From Micromonospora sp. R77 (GTDB lineage: Bacteria > Actinomycetota > Actinomycetes > Mycobacteriales > Micromonosporaceae), in NCBI RefSeq assembly GCF_022747945.1, contig NZ_JALDST010000001.1, forward strand, positions 7,004,501 to 7,068,500: DNA of 64,000 nt, read 5' to 3'. This document shows, in pieces, positions 36,098 to 45,107 of the stretch (positions are counted from its first letter, which is position 1; each line of letters begins with the position of its first letter). Made by a program: the position numbers and the translations under genes. The notes under the pieces were generated by a model. The model did no database searches, was not told the DNA's origin, and was given only the letters and a program-made list of their open reading frames with translations.

Positions 36098-36709
36098 GCT
36101 GACCACCCTAGGGCCTGGGGGTCCGGGCGGGGTGGCCGGTCGCGGCCGTGCCGCCGCCGCGCCCGGTCCCACTCCTCGGGTACGGGCAGCCCCACGCCCC
36201 ACGCTCCACGCAGCGCCGCGCGGTGTCGGGGGTGCCGGGTGGGGATCGGGCGGTGCCGCGGACGAGTTGGGCGGCTGGGTCCGGTTCATGTCGCCGCGGC
36301 GGCGTCACCCGGGGTGCACGGTGGTTTTCGCTGCTGGGCCATTTCAGGCGGGGTGTCCGATTGACCCGTGGCCTCGCAGCGGCCCACCTGTCGCCGGCTG
36401 GTGGGGTGTCCGGTTCGGGGTGTGACCGGGGGCATCGTCAGGCCGGAATCCTGGCGCGGGCGGGGTCGTTACAGTCCCCGTACGACCGAGTACCACCGCC
36501 GAACCCCGGCCTGGTGGACGGGCCCGGCCCCGGAATGCGGGTGGCCGGCCGGTCGTTACACATGGTCCCGGCGCCGCGAAGAGGCCCCCGCCCCGCGAGC
36601 CCGCCGGCCGAAGACTTTCCCCTTGTGCGTGTTGGGCGCCTGACGGTGCTCGCGTCCGTCCGCGTCCCCCTGCGGATGGTGCGCCGACCCCCGAATGGAG
36701 CTACCTCTC
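36098..36709. other. 612-bp intergenic region with repeated GGTCGTTACA
   Basis: No convincing gene on either strand. It contains the phosphatase -10 hexamer (36105-36110, minus strand). A 10-bp direct repeat GGTCGTTACA occurs at 36464-36473 and 36551-36560, 87 bp apart; the first overlaps a TACAGT hexamer and could start a leader of about 230 nt for the secreted protein gene on the right. Several GC-rich inverted repeats are present, but I do not recognise a riboswitch. Confidence 0.5.
36105..36110 (-). promoter_or_regulatory. Putative -10 hexamer, leaderless phosphatase gene
   Basis: TAGGGT on the minus strand, 7 nt before GTG 36097; identical in sequence and spacing to the DUF3090 promoter. 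Confidence 0.5.
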
Positions 36710-37297
36710 ATGAACACGATGCTGCGGAAGAGCGTGCTGGGTATTGCTGGTCTGGCTTTCACCGGTGGTGTGTTCGCCGGTCCGATCGCCGCTCACGCCG
36801 ACACTCCGGTGACGGCCGGTAAGCCGGTCGCGGTGGTGCAGGCTGACAAGCCGGACACGTCGAAGCTGGTCCCGCATGGTGTGCAGGGCAGCCAGTCGAA
36901 GATCGACCTGAACGGCGAGCAGGTGTCGAACGCCAAGGCGATCATCGCCGCCACGAAGAAGGCCGGCCTGCCGGAGCGGGCCGCGGTCATCTCGATCGCC
37001 ACGAGCCTGCAGGAGTCGAAGCTGGAGAACCTCGGCCACCTCGGCGACGCCAACGACCACGACTCGCTGGGCCTGTTCCAGCAGCGCCCGAGCTCGGGTT
37101 GGGGCACCCCGGAGCAGATCACCGACCCCGAGCACTCCACCCTCGCGTTCCTCAAGGGCCTCAAGCAGGTCGACGGGTGGCAGGACATGCCCCTGACCGA
37201 CGCCGCCCAGACCGTGCAGGTGTCCGCCTACCCGGACGCGTACGCCCAGTGGGAGCAGCAGGCCGCCGACCTGGTCGCCCAGCACTGGAACAGCTGA
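36710..37297 (+). CDS. Secreted lysozyme/transglycosylase-like protein
   Basis: A 195-residue exported protein. The signal peptide is residues 1-31 (SVLGIAGLAFTGGVFAGPIA then AHA-D). The mature part has an N-terminal spacer, then AVISIATSLQESKLENLGHL and DSLGLFQQRPSSGWGTPEQI, the helix-Glu-Ser-x-Leu plus GLFQQRP pattern of lysozyme-fold (Rpf/SLT-like) cell-wall enzymes; the Glu in LQES would be catalytic. Probably acts on peptidoglycan. The ATG at 36710 gives a clean signal peptide. The long leader may carry regulation. Confidence 0.82.
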   Translation: MNTMLRKSVLGIAGLAFTGGVFAGPIAAHADTPVTAGKPVAVVQADKPDTSKLVPHGVQGSQSKIDLNGEQVSNAKAIIAATKKAGLPERAAVISIATSLQESKLENLGHLGDANDHDSLGLFQQRPSSGWGTPEQITDPEHSTLAFLKGLKQVDGWQDMPLTDAAQTVQVSAYPDAYAQWEQQAADLVAQHWNS

Positions 37298-37318
37298 CCC
37301 AACGAGCAAACCGCCGCT

Positions 37319-37350
37319 GGCCGGCACCCCGAACATCCGGGGTGCCGGCC
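37319..37350 (+). terminator. Hairpin after the secreted lysozyme-like gene
   Basis: A perfect 12-bp stem (37319-37330 with 37339-37350) and an 8-nt loop, 21 nt after the stop codon. No T-run follows. Confidence 0.75.
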
Positions 37351-37368
37351 AACGGCATGCGCACTGTG

Positions 37369-37418
37369 AGAAGGGTTCCCTTCTAGACAGCAGGCGTTAA
37401 CAAGGGGCCCCTCCTTAC
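37369..37418. repeat. Candidate dispersed palindromic element
   Basis: AGAAGGGTTCCCTTCT (37369-37384, 7-bp arms) is followed by GCGTTAACAAGGGGCCCCT and CCTTACACC. I recall similar AAGGGGCCCTT-containing repeats being scattered between genes in Micromonospora; a genome search is needed to confirm. It lies between the lysozyme-like terminator and the uppP stop. Confidence 0.4.
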
Positions 37419-37421
37419 ACC

Positions 37422-38258
37422 TCAGGTGGCGCTGATCGTGCCGGTGAGGAGTAGACAGAGGACCAGGGTGCCCAGCGCCACGCGGTACAGCACGAAGAGG
37501 TACAGGGTGTGGTGGGCGACGTACCGCAGCAGCCAGGCGATGGCCGCGTACCCGATCGCGAAGGCGATCAGGGTGGCGACGACCATCTGCGCGACGGTCG
37601 GTGCCGCCGTGCCCGGCTCGGCCGGCTGGAAGACGTCGCCGAGGCTGAACACGCCGGACAGCACCACGGCGGGGATCGCCAGCAGGAACGAGTACCGGGC
37701 CGCCGTCTCCCGGGTGAGGTTGAGCAGCAGGCCGAAGGTCAGTGTGCCGCCGGACCGGGAGACACCGGGGATCAGCGCCATGGCCTGGGCGAAGCCCATG
37801 ATGATGCCGTCGCGCATCCGGAAGTTCTCCAGCGTCCGGGTCTGCCGCCCCCAGTACTCGGCGAAGGCCAGCACCAGGGCGAAGAAGATCAGCGTGAAGG
37901 AGATCAGGTAGAGGTTACGCGCCCCCTCGCGGATGGTGTCCTTGAACAGCAGACCGAGCACGCCGATCGGGATGGTGCCGACGATGACGTACCAGCCCAT
38001 CCGGTAGTCGAGGCTGCTGCGGACCGAGCGGTCCCGCAGCCCGAGGAACCAGGTACGGACGATGCGCCAGATGTCCTTGAAGAAGTAGATGAGCACCGCG
38101 GCCTCGGTGCCCAACTGGGTGACGGCGGTGAACGACGCGCCCGCGTCCCGGCCGAAGAAGATGGCCGAGGTGATCCGCAGGTGACCCGACGACGAGACGG
38201 GCAGGAACTCCGTGAGCCCCTGGACGATGCCCAGGACGATGGCCTCGACCCAGGTCAC
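37422..38258 (-). CDS. uppP: Undecaprenyl-diphosphatase UppP (BacA)
   Basis: A 278-residue membrane enzyme recycling undecaprenyl pyrophosphate to the monophosphate for peptidoglycan synthesis. Conserved blocks: [20 protein letters not shown] (E-rich motif with SSSGH), and [21 protein letters not shown] (PGxSRSG catalytic motif). About eight membrane helices. The GTG at 38258 forms a GTGA overlap with the LLM oxidoreductase stop. BacA overproduction is classically linked to bacitracin tolerance. Confidence 0.96.
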   Translation of the reverse strand: MTWVEAIVLGIVQGLTEFLPVSSSGHLRITSAIFFGRDAGASFTAVTQLGTEAAVLIYFFKDIWRIVRTWFLGLRDRSVRSSLDYRMGWYVIVGTIPIGVLGLLFKDTIREGARNLYLISFTLIFFALVLAFAEYWGRQTRTLENFRMRDGIIMGFAQAMALIPGVSRSGGTLTFGLLLNLTRETAARYSFLLAIPAVVLSGVFSLGDVFQPAEPGTAAPTVAQMVVATLIAFAIGYAAIAWLLRYVAHHTLYLFVLYRVALGTLVLCLLLTGTISAT

Positions 38259-39307
38259 TCGCCGACTCCGGACAGGTCGAGCGCCTCGGCCACGGTACGC
38301 AGGGTCTGCACACCGCTGTCCCGGTCCGCCACGAAGAGGGTCACCGACAGGGTGGTGACGCCGGCGGCGGCGTACTCCCGCATCCGCTCGGCGATCCGCT
38401 CCTTCGGTCCGAGTAGCGAGGTGCGGTCGATGAACTCCATCGGCACCGCGGCGGCGGCGTCGCGCTGCCGCTTGGCCAGGTAGAGGTCCTGCACCTCGCG
38501 GGCGGCGTCGCCGTAGCCCATCCGGGTGGCGAGCTGGTTGTAGAAGTTCTGCTGCCGGCTGCCCATGCCGCCGACGTAGAGGGCGGCGTACCAGCGGACC
38601 AGCTCGGCGCACATGGCGATGTCGTCGCCGACCACGACCGGGACCGACGGCACCACGTCGAAGCCGGCCAGTTCCTTGCCGGCCTTCGCCCGGCCGGCGG
38701 ACACGGACGCGAGCTGCTCGTCGGCGAACTCGGGGGCGTAGAAGACGGCGAGCCAGCCGTCGGCGATCTCGCCGGCGAGTTCCAGGTTCTTGGGGCCCAC
38801 GGCGGCGAGGTAGATCGGGATGTGCTCGCGCGGCGGATGGAAGCCGAGCCGCAGCGCCTTGCCCGGCCCGTCGGGCAGCGGCAGGGTGTAGTGCTCACCG
38901 TCGTACGCGACCTCCTTGCGGGCGATCGCCAGCTTGACGATGTCGACGTACTCCCGGGTGCGGGCCAGCGGCTTCGCGAACCGGACCCCGTGCCAGCCCT
39001 CGGAGACCTGCGGGCCGGAGACGCCGAGACCGAGCCGGAACCGGCCGCCGGAGAGGGCGTCGATGGTGGCCGCGGTCATCGCGGTCATCGCCGGGGTGCG
39101 GGCGGGGATCTGCATCACGGCACTGCCCACGTCGATCCGCTCGGTCTGGCCCGCCATCCAGGCCAGCATGCTGGGCGAGTCGGAGCCGTAGGCCTCCGCC
39201 GCCCACACCACCGAGTAGCCGAGCCGATCCGCCTCCTGGGCGAGCGCCAGGTGGTCGGCGGGCGTGCTCCACGCCGTCTGGTATCCGAGGCTGAGCCCGA
39301 GTCGCAC
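38255..39307 (-). CDS. LLM-class F420-dependent oxidoreductase
   Basis: A 350-residue luciferase-like TIM-barrel enzyme. It starts [20 protein letters not shown] and contains [40 protein letters not shown] and [18 protein letters not shown], typical of actinobacterial F420-dependent LLM reductases. Substrate unknown. The GTG at 39307 has GGGAGGA 4-5 nt upstream; the frame extends to 39463 without similarity. It is the first gene of the LLM-uppP operon. Confidence 0.92.
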   Translation of the reverse strand: MRLGLSLGYQTAWSTPADHLALAQEADRLGYSVVWAAEAYGSDSPSMLAWMAGQTERIDVGSAVMQIPARTPAMTAMTAATIDALSGGRFRLGLGVSGPQVSEGWHGVRFAKPLARTREYVDIVKLAIARKEVAYDGEHYTLPLPDGPGKALRLGFHPPREHIPIYLAAVGPKNLELAGEIADGWLAVFYAPEFADEQLASVSAGRAKAGKELAGFDVVPSVPVVVGDDIAMCAELVRWYAALYVGGMGSRQQNFYNQLATRMGYGDAAREVQDLYLAKRQRDAAAAVPMEFIDRTSLLGPKERIAERMREYAAAGVTTLSVTLFVADRDSGVQTLRTVAEALDLSGVGE

Positions 39308-39453
39308 TGGTCCTCCCACTGTCCGCACCACAGGTCGCACCAGGCTACGCAATGCGGGTGGGGCGGCGGACCACCGGCTCACCTCGAACGCGTCACAGCT
39401 GACGGGCAGGAAGTTGACTGCGGGCGAGGATATCCGTGACGCCGCGATCGAAA

Positions 39454-39459
39454 TAAGGT
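39454..39459 (+). promoter_or_regulatory. Putative -10 hexamer, leaderless aldo/keto reductase gene
   Basis: TAAGGT, 6 nt before the ATG at 39466. Confidence 0.5.
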
Positions 39460-39465
39460 TCACCC

Positions 39466-40437
39466 ATGCAACAGCGACCGCTCGGCCGAAGCGGGCTGGC
39501 GGTTTCGCGGCTCGCGCTCGGCACCATGACGTGGGGCCGGGACACCGACGCCGATGACGCGGCCGCCCAGCTGAAGAGCTACCTCGACGCGGGCGGCAAC
39601 CTCGTCGACACCGCCGACGTGTACGCCGACGGCGACGCGGAGTCGGTGATCGGCTCGCTGCTGGGCGGCCTCGTCCCCCGCGACGAGTTGCTGATCGCCA
39701 CCAAGGCGGGGCTGCGGCCGGGCAGCGGGCGGCGGCGGGACGGCTCGCGGGGGCACCTGCTGCGCACCCTGGACGCCTCGCTGCGGCGCCTCGGCACCGA
39801 CCACGTCGACCTGTGGCAGGTGCACGGGTATGACCCGGACACCCCGCTGGAGGAGACCCTCTCCGCGCTGGACCACGCGGTGACCAGCGGGCGGGCCCGC
39901 TACGTGGGGGTGTCGAACTTCGCCGGCTGGCAGACCGCCCGGGCCGCGGCCTGGCAGGCGGCCTGGCCGGGCCGGGCCCCGGTGGTGGCCGCCCAGGTGG
40001 AGTACTCGCTGCTGGAGCGGGGCGTCGAGCGGGAGGTGCTGCCCGCCTGCGAGGCGCTGGGGCTGGGTGTGCTGCCCTGGTCGCCGCTGGGCCGGGGGGT
40101 GCTCACCGGGAAGTACCGGCACGGCAGGCCGGCGGACTCGCGGGCCGCGTCGCCGCACTTCGAGCGGTTCGTCGCGACGTATCTGGAGCCGCGCTGCTCG
40201 AGCATCGTGGAGGCGGTGGCCACGGCGGCGGGCGGGCTGGGCGTGTCGCCGCTGGAGGTGGCGCTGGCCTGGATCCGGGACCGGCCGGGGGTGACCGCCC
40301 CGATCCTGGGGGCCCGCACGGTCGGGCAGCTCCTCGGCGCGCTGCAGGTGGAGCGGATGACCCTGCCGGAGGAGATCGTCACCGCGCTGGACGACGTCTC
40401 GGCGGTGCCGGTGGGCTACCCGGAACGGGACGGCTGA
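39466..40437 (+). CDS. Aldo/keto reductase
   Basis: A 323-residue NADPH-dependent TIM-barrel reductase. Catalytic residues are in GGNLVDTADVYADGDAESVI (Asp, Tyr) and LLIATKAGLRPG (Lys); the His is in DLWQVHGYDPDTPLEETLSA. The KYVGVSNF-type segment reads RARYVGVSNFAGWQTARAAA and cofactor binding is near APILGARTVGQLLGAL. Substrate unknown. The gene is divergent from the LLM-uppP operon. Confidence 0.93.
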   Translation: MQQRPLGRSGLAVSRLALGTMTWGRDTDADDAAAQLKSYLDAGGNLVDTADVYADGDAESVIGSLLGGLVPRDELLIATKAGLRPGSGRRRDGSRGHLLRTLDASLRRLGTDHVDLWQVHGYDPDTPLEETLSALDHAVTSGRARYVGVSNFAGWQTARAAAWQAAWPGRAPVVAAQVEYSLLERGVEREVLPACEALGLGVLPWSPLGRGVLTGKYRHGRPADSRAASPHFERFVATYLEPRCSSIVEAVATAAGGLGVSPLEVALAWIRDRPGVTAPILGARTVGQLLGALQVERMTLPEEIVTALDDVSAVPVGYPERDG

Positions 40438-40575
40438 GACCGGGCGGCACGGGAGGGCGGCGACCGGCGGGAACCCGACGGGACCGCCCGGAAGGGGCGC
40501 GACGACCGGCGGGAGGCGACCCGGATCACCGTCGGGGGGTGGCGAAGCACGGCCTGGCTGGGCAGCATGGATCGT

Positions 40576-40767
40576 ATGGACTACGAATACGCGCCGTTGC
40601 GGTTGCCCTCGAATGTCGACCGGCTCACCGCCGCGGCGCAGCTGGCGATCCAGGCGGAGTTCTCCGGCTGGGAGTTGGCCCGGGTGCGGCTGTACCGCGA
40701 CGGCACGCGGCAGGTCATGCTGCGCCGCCGCCTGGTGAACCAGCCGCAGCCGGGTCTGTCGTACTGA
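40576..40767 (+). CDS. DUF5703-like small actinobacterial protein
   Basis: Sixty-three residues: MDYEYAPLRLPSNVDRLTAA, then AELAIQAEFSGWELARVRLY-like text and a basic, strand-rich end. It fits a small conserved actinobacterial family (DUF5703) of unknown function. ATG 40576 matches the family start; ATG 40567 is in frame three codons earlier. Confidence 0.75.
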   Translation: MDYEYAPLRLPSNVDRLTAAAQLAIQAEFSGWELARVRLYRDGTRQVMLRRRLVNQPQPGLSY

Positions 40768-40798
40768 GCGCGGCGCGAGCCGTACCCGGGTGGACGCC

Positions 40799-40844
40799 GA
40801 CGCCCCCGGGGCCCGGACCGCAACGGTCGGGCCCCGGGGGCGTC
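40799..40844. terminator. Very stable bidirectional terminator hairpin
   Basis: A perfect 17-bp stem (40799-40815 with 40828-40844) extended by a 4-bp inner stem with one bulged G and a CAA loop. It separates two convergent genes (ends at 40767 and 40850). Confidence 0.85.
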
Positions 40845-40849
40845 ACGGC

Positions 40850-41506
40850 CTAGTGGGCGTGGTCGTGGTCGTGCTCGGAGTCCAGCTCCAGGAACGGGTG
40901 CTCGTCGAGCCGGCCCACCAGCCGGTCGTCGGCGGCCGGCTGGAACGGGCCCACCGGGTCGTCGTCGTCGAACGACTCCAGGTCGACCGGGGTGCCGACC
41001 TCGCTGACCATGACCACCCCGTCGAGCGGCTCCAGCTCCGGCACGTCCAGCGCGCTCAGCGAGCCGTCGCCGCTCTGCAGCAGCTCCAGCACGGCCTCGC
41101 CGACCCCCTCGACGGGGGCCGGCTCGTCCTCCTCCGGGGTGCCCTCGCGGCGGGCCGCCTCGGCCACCCGCAGCAGGGCGGCCACGCTCGGTACCCGGTA
41201 GTCGCGGCGCTGGCGCACCGAGATGACCCGCGGGTGCGGGTCGGTCGCCTCGACGCCCTCACCGCCGAAGCGCTCGTCGGCCTCGTCCGGGTCGATCGAC
41301 TCGACGTCCCACGGGGTCACCTCGCCGAAGGCGTCGAGCAGCTGCTCGTCGTAGGCGAACGAGGCGTTGTTCAGGGCGACGTACGCCTGCCAGACGTTGT
41401 CGTCGTCGATCCGGCCCTGGGCGGCGCGAACGGCGGCCAGGTGGGCACGGGCCGCGTCGATCACCCGCTCGAGGGCGGCGTCCAGCTCACCGTGCTGGTC
41501 GGTCAT
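40850..41506 (-). CDS. Conserved acidic hypothetical protein
   Basis: A 218-residue, strongly acidic protein. The first 60 residues are helical (ELDAALERVIDAARAHLAAV, QAYVALNNASFAYDEQLLDA) and the tail ends HDHDHAH, a possible metal-binding run. The middle holds RVISVRQRRDYRVPSVAALL. I recognise a conserved actinobacterial protein but no named function. It lies downstream of an M20 peptidase gene by 60 nt on the same strand. Confidence 0.75.
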   Translation of the reverse strand: MTDQHGELDAALERVIDAARAHLAAVRAAQGRIDDDNVWQAYVALNNASFAYDEQLLDAFGEVTPWDVESIDPDEADERFGGEGVEATDPHPRVISVRQRRDYRVPSVAALLRVAEAARREGTPEEDEPAPVEGVGEAVLELLQSGDGSLSALDVPELEPLDGVVMVSEVGTPVDLESFDDDDPVGPFQPAADDRLVGRLDEHPFLELDSEHDHDHAH

Positions 41507-41566
41507 GTGAGGCAGTCCCTTCGCGATGGGGGAGGATCCGCGCCGGCGGTGACGCCGTGGACACGG

Positions 41567-42895
41567 TTAGCAACTGCGGAGAAACCGGTCGAGAACCCGC
41601 ACGCCGAACTGTAGCCCGTCCACCGGGACGCGCTCGTCGATGCCATGGAACAGGCCGGAGAAATTGAGGTCGGCGGGCAGCCGCAGCGGGGCGAAGCCGA
41701 AGCAGCGGATGCCGAGCTGGGAGAAGGCCTTGGCGTCCGTGCCGCCGGAGAGCATGTAGGGAACCGGACGGGCGCCCGGGTCCTCGGCGCGCAGCGCCGC
41801 CGACATCGCCTCGACCAGATCGCCGTCGAAGGTGGTCTCCAGGGCCGGCTGGCGATGGATGTACTCGATGTCGATGTCCGGGCCGACCAGCTCGCGCAAC
41901 TGCGCCTCCAGCAGCTCGGACTGGCCGGGCAGGCTGCGGCAGTCGATGGTGGCGGTGGCCCGGCCGGGGATCACGTTGTCCTTGTAGCCGGCGGCCAGCC
42001 GGGTCGGGTTGGCGGTGCTCCGGATCGTCGCGCCGATGATGTTGGCGATCGGACCGAGCTCGGCGATGGCGGCCTCCGGGTCGTCCGGGTCCACGTCCAC
42101 CCCGAGCACCTCGGAGACCTCCTCGAGGAAGGCCCGGACGGTGTCGGTCACGGTGACCGGGAAGCGGTGCCGGCCGATCCGGGCCACCGCCTCGGCGAGC
42201 GCGGTGACGGCGTTGTCGTCGTGGATGAACGACCCGTGCCCGGGCCGGCCCTTGGCGTGCAGCCGCAGCCAGTCGATGCCCTTCTCGGCGGTCTCGATCA
42301 GATAGAGCCGAGACGACTCGTTGACCGAGTAGGAGAAGCCGCCCACCTCGCCGATCGCCTCGGTGCAGCCGTCGAAGAGGTCCCGGTGCCGCTGGGCCAG
42401 GAAGTGGGCGCCGTAGTCGCTGCCGGCCTCCTCGTCGGCGGTGAAGGCGAGCACCACGTCCCGCTGCGGACGGACGCCGGCGCGCTGCCAGCCGCGTACC
42501 ACGGCGAGCACCATGGCGTCGAAGTCCTTCATGTCGATCGCGCCGCGGCCCCACAGGTAGCCGTCACGGATCTCGCCGGAGAACGGGTGCACCGTCCACT
42601 CGTCGGGGTCGGCGGGGACCACGTCGAGGTGGCCGTGCACCAGCAGCGCGTCCCGACCGGGGTCGGTGCCGGGGATCCGGGCGACCAGGTTCGCCCGGCC
42701 GGGCGCCGATTCGTGCAGTTGGGCGTCGATGCCGACCTCGGCCAGCTTCTCCGCGACGTACTCCGCGGCGCGCCGTTCGCCGACGCTGGTGTCGTTGTCC
42801 CCGGTGTTGGTGGTGTCGATCCGCAGCAGGTCGCGGCAGAGGTCGACGACCTCGTCGGTCGGGTCCGGTCGGGCGGAAGCGGCGTCGCTCGTCAT
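41567..42895 (-). CDS. M20-family metallopeptidase (dipeptidase-like)
   Basis: A 442-residue peptidase. Zinc ligands and catalytic residues lie in DALLVHGHLDVVPADPDEWT (HxD), LWGRGAIDMKDFDAMVLAVV (GxxDMK), VVLAFTADEEAGSDYGAHFL (catalytic EE) and the C-terminal HGIDERVP. The dimerisation insert begins near GRPGHGSFIHDDNAVTALAE. The ATG at 42895 has GAAGGG upstream and also a TATGAA hexamer 6 nt away. Actinobacterial orthologues sit in the same uppP-mshC neighbourhood. Substrate unknown, probably di- or tripeptides. Confidence 0.93.
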   Translation of the reverse strand: MTSDAASARPDPTDEVVDLCRDLLRIDTTNTGDNDTSVGERRAAEYVAEKLAEVGIDAQLHESAPGRANLVARIPGTDPGRDALLVHGHLDVVPADPDEWTVHPFSGEIRDGYLWGRGAIDMKDFDAMVLAVVRGWQRAGVRPQRDVVLAFTADEEAGSDYGAHFLAQRHRDLFDGCTEAIGEVGGFSYSVNESSRLYLIETAEKGIDWLRLHAKGRPGHGSFIHDDNAVTALAEAVARIGRHRFPVTVTDTVRAFLEEVSEVLGVDVDPDDPEAAIAELGPIANIIGATIRSTANPTRLAAGYKDNVIPGRATATIDCRSLPGQSELLEAQLRELVGPDIDIEYIHRQPALETTFDGDLVEAMSAALRAEDPGARPVPYMLSGGTDAKAFSQLGIRCFGFAPLRLPADLNFSGLFHGIDERVPVDGLQFGVRVLDRFLRSC

Positions 42896-43079
42896 GGGCC
42901 CTTCATACCAGCCGGGGGCGGCCGGCGGTGCGCCCCGTCCGGCTGGTTGCGGTACGGCCGACCGCCGGCCGGTGTCCGGCCGAGTTTCGCGCGACGGGCG
43001 TCCGGGTACCGCCGCTGCGTCCCCGCACCGCCCGCCGGTCCGCCGGGTTCCGCCGGCCACTCGAGTCGAGGAGGGCACC

Positions 43080-43697
43080 ATGACGGTCCCCCTGCCCCCG
43101 CTGCCGCCCGCCGCCGACGACACCTACCGTCCCGGTGGCCGCAGCCTGGCCGACATCGTGGGCCGGGAGCACCGGCAGTTGGGCGAACTGGCCGACCAGG
43201 TCACCGACCCGGGCCTGCCGGCGCCGCGCCGCCGGGAGGTGCTGGACGTGCTGACCGCCGCGGTGTCCCGGCACCTGTCCGCGGAGGAGCAGTACCTCTT
43301 CCCCGCCGTCCGGGCCGCCGTGCCGGCCAGCGCCGAGCTGGTGGACCGGGAGATCGAGGCGGACGCCGCGCTGCTCACCGCCCTGAAGGGACTGTCCGGG
43401 CCGGACGACCCGGCGCTGGCCGAGGTGGCCGAGCGGGTCCGGCGGCACGTCAGCCGGCTCGCCGCGCTGGTCACCCCGCTGCGCGAGGTGGCCACCGACG
43501 CGGAGCTGATCCGGCTGGGCAACCGGTGGCAGATCGCCGAGGAGGCCGCACCGACCCGTCCGCACCCGGGCACCCCGGCCACCCCGCCCTGGAACAAGAT
43601 CGTGGAGCCGGCGGTGGGTGTGGTCGACAAGCTGCGGGACGCGGTGACCGGCCGCCGGACCCAGTTGAGCGACCTGGAGCCCCGACCGAAGGCCTGA
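43080..43697 (+). CDS. Hemerythrin HHE-domain protein
   Basis: A 205-residue protein with hemerythrin-like helices: SLADIVGREHRQLGELADQV (first His), VLTAAVSRHLSAEEQYLFPA (H-x3-E-x2-F) and EVAERVRRHVSRLAALVTPL. These would bind a di-iron centre for O2, NO or redox sensing, though this HHE subgroup is uncharacterised. The C-terminal 60 residues are Pro/Thr rich. The ATG has GAGGAGGG upstream. Confidence 0.88.
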   Translation: MTVPLPPLPPAADDTYRPGGRSLADIVGREHRQLGELADQVTDPGLPAPRRREVLDVLTAAVSRHLSAEEQYLFPAVRAAVPASAELVDREIEADAALLTALKGLSGPDDPALAEVAERVRRHVSRLAALVTPLREVATDAELIRLGNRWQIAEEAAPTRPHPGTPATPPWNKIVEPAVGVVDKLRDAVTGRRTQLSDLEPRPKA

Positions 43698-43706
43698 GCC
43701 GGACAC

Positions 43707-43726
43707 GCATCGGGCAGAGCCGATGC
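43707..43726 (+). terminator. Small hairpin after the hemerythrin gene
   Basis: A 7-bp stem (43707-43713 with 43720-43726) and a 6-nt loop just downstream of the stop codon. A second similar ATCGG/CCGAT pair follows within 40 nt. Confidence 0.45.
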
Positions 43727-43792
43727 ACCGGTCGGACAGGCATCGGGGAAGGCCGATCCCGTCCGGGCCTTCCGCCGACCGCTGCGTGGCCC

Positions 43793-43798
43793 TACGGT
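43793..43798 (+). promoter_or_regulatory. Putative -10 hexamer, leaderless lysR gene
   Basis: TACGGT, 6 nt before the ATG at 43805. Confidence 0.45.
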
Positions 43799-43804
43799 CA
43801 CCCT

Positions 43805-44800
43805 ATGAATCTGGAGCTGCGACACCTGCGGGTGGTCTGCGCGATCGCGGAGACGGGGAGCGTGACCAAGGCGGCCTCGACGCTCGGCCTGGCCCAGCCG
43901 GCCCTGACCGCTCAGCTCCAGCGGATCGAGCGGACCCTGGGCGGACCGCTGTTCGAACGGGACCGCCGGGGCGCACGGCCCACCGCGCTGGGGGAACTGG
44001 TGCTGGCCCGGGCCCGGGTGCTGCTGCCGGCGATGAAGGGCCTGCAGGACGAGGCGGCCCGGCTGGCCGGCGCCGACGACGCGCTGGGCCGCTACCGGTT
44101 CGGCGGGGTGAACAGCCCCATCCTCGGCCGGCTGGTGCACCGGCTCGCCGCCGAGCAGCCGCAGGCGCAGATCACCACGTACGCCTCCTGGTCGGTCGAC
44201 GAGCTGTCGCAGCTGGTGGCGGGTGGCCGGCTCGACTTCGCGCTCACCGGGGTGTGCGGGGACTCCAGCCCGTCGGCGGAGTTCGGGTTGAGCTGGCGGG
44301 AGGTGGCGGTGGACCCGGTCCTGGTGCTGCTGCCGCAGACCCACCCGATGGCCGACCGGGACGAGGTGCGGCTGGTGGACCTGCGCCGCGAGCAGTGGGT
44401 GGCGGCGCCGGGCGACGGCTGCTTCGGCGACTGCTTTGCCGCCGCCTGCGCCCGCGCCGGCTTCACCCCGCGCAAGGTGTACGAGACGGACGTCCGCGGC
44501 TGCATGGACCTGGTCGACGCCGGTGCGGCGGTGGCCCTGTGCCAGGCCACCTTCCGCCCGGTCAGCGGGCTGGTCACCCGGCGGCTGGCCGGTACGCCGC
44601 TGCGCTGGCGGCTGCTGCTCGGCTGGCACCCGGACGCACCGGCCGCCCGGGTCGCCGAGACGGTGCTGGAGACGGCGCTGGCCGCGTACACCGATTCGCT
44701 GGCCCCGCACCCCGACTACCTGGCCTGGCTGCTGCGGCACCCGGGGTTCGGCGCCCAGCCGTGGGGGTCCGGGCCTGGCGGCGGGGTGCGAACCGCCTGA
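43805..44800 (+). CDS. LysR-family transcriptional regulator
   Basis: A 331-residue regulator. The N-terminal helix-turn-helix is LRHLRVVCAIAETGSVTKAA followed by LGLAQPALTAQLQRIERTLG; the effector domain begins LGRYRFGGVNSPILGRLVHR. It contains several cysteines (e.g. GDGCFGDCFAAACARAG, VRGCMDLVDAG), unusually many for the family, which may allow redox sensing. Target unknown: no divergent gene is close, and the next gene downstream encodes a 78-residue helical protein. Confidence 0.93.
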   Translation: MNLELRHLRVVCAIAETGSVTKAASTLGLAQPALTAQLQRIERTLGGPLFERDRRGARPTALGELVLARARVLLPAMKGLQDEAARLAGADDALGRYRFGGVNSPILGRLVHRLAAEQPQAQITTYASWSVDELSQLVAGGRLDFALTGVCGDSSPSAEFGLSWREVAVDPVLVLLPQTHPMADRDEVRLVDLRREQWVAAPGDGCFGDCFAAACARAGFTPRKVYETDVRGCMDLVDAGAAVALCQATFRPVSGLVTRRLAGTPLRWRLLLGWHPDAPAARVAETVLETALAAYTDSLAPHPDYLAWLLRHPGFGAQPWGSGPGGGVRTA

Positions 44801-44819
44801 CGGCGGGTATCTGTCCCCC

Positions 44820-45056
44820 ATGACCGATCCCCGAACCGCCGTCGACCAGCGGGAGCTGCTGCGCCGGGCGGCCGCCGCGCACACCGCCGCCGCCCGGGAC
44901 GTCGAGGCGTTCCTGCGCCGGCTGCCGGAGGTGCCCGACCCGGCCGACATCACCGAGTACGCCACCCTGCTCAGCCGGGAGGAGCGCACCCTCACCGACC
45001 GGCAGGCCGCCGCCGACGCCGCCGGCCTCCAACTGCCCAGCCTGGAATCCGAGTAG
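44820..45056 (+). CDS. Small helical hypothetical protein
   Basis: Seventy-eight residues, almost entirely helical and charged (VDQRELLRRAAAAHTAAARD and EEALLSREERTLTDRQAAAD-like text). No membrane segment. It starts 19 nt after the LysR gene; a TATCTG hexamer 6 nt before the ATG could give a leaderless transcript. Function unknown. Confidence 0.65.
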   Translation: MTDPRTAVDQRELLRRAAAAHTAAARDVEAFLRRLPEVPDPADITEYATLLSREERTLTDRQAAADAAGLQLPSLESE

Positions 45057-45068
45057 CGCGCACGGCTA

Positions 45069-45098
45069 CGGCACCCGGGGCGGACACCCCGGGTGCCG
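45069..45098. terminator. Bidirectional hairpin
   Basis: A perfect 12-bp stem (45069-45080 with 45087-45098) and a 6-nt loop, between the convergent ends at 45056 and 45108. Confidence 0.75.
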
Positions 45099-45107
45099 TC
45101 CGCGTGG

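Noticed and set aside
36460..36709. c-di-AMP (ydaO-type) riboswitch before the secreted lysozyme-like gene
   Set aside because: Only a CCGAACCC-like fragment is present; the conserved GGTGAATC and CAGCTAACC-type blocks are missing.
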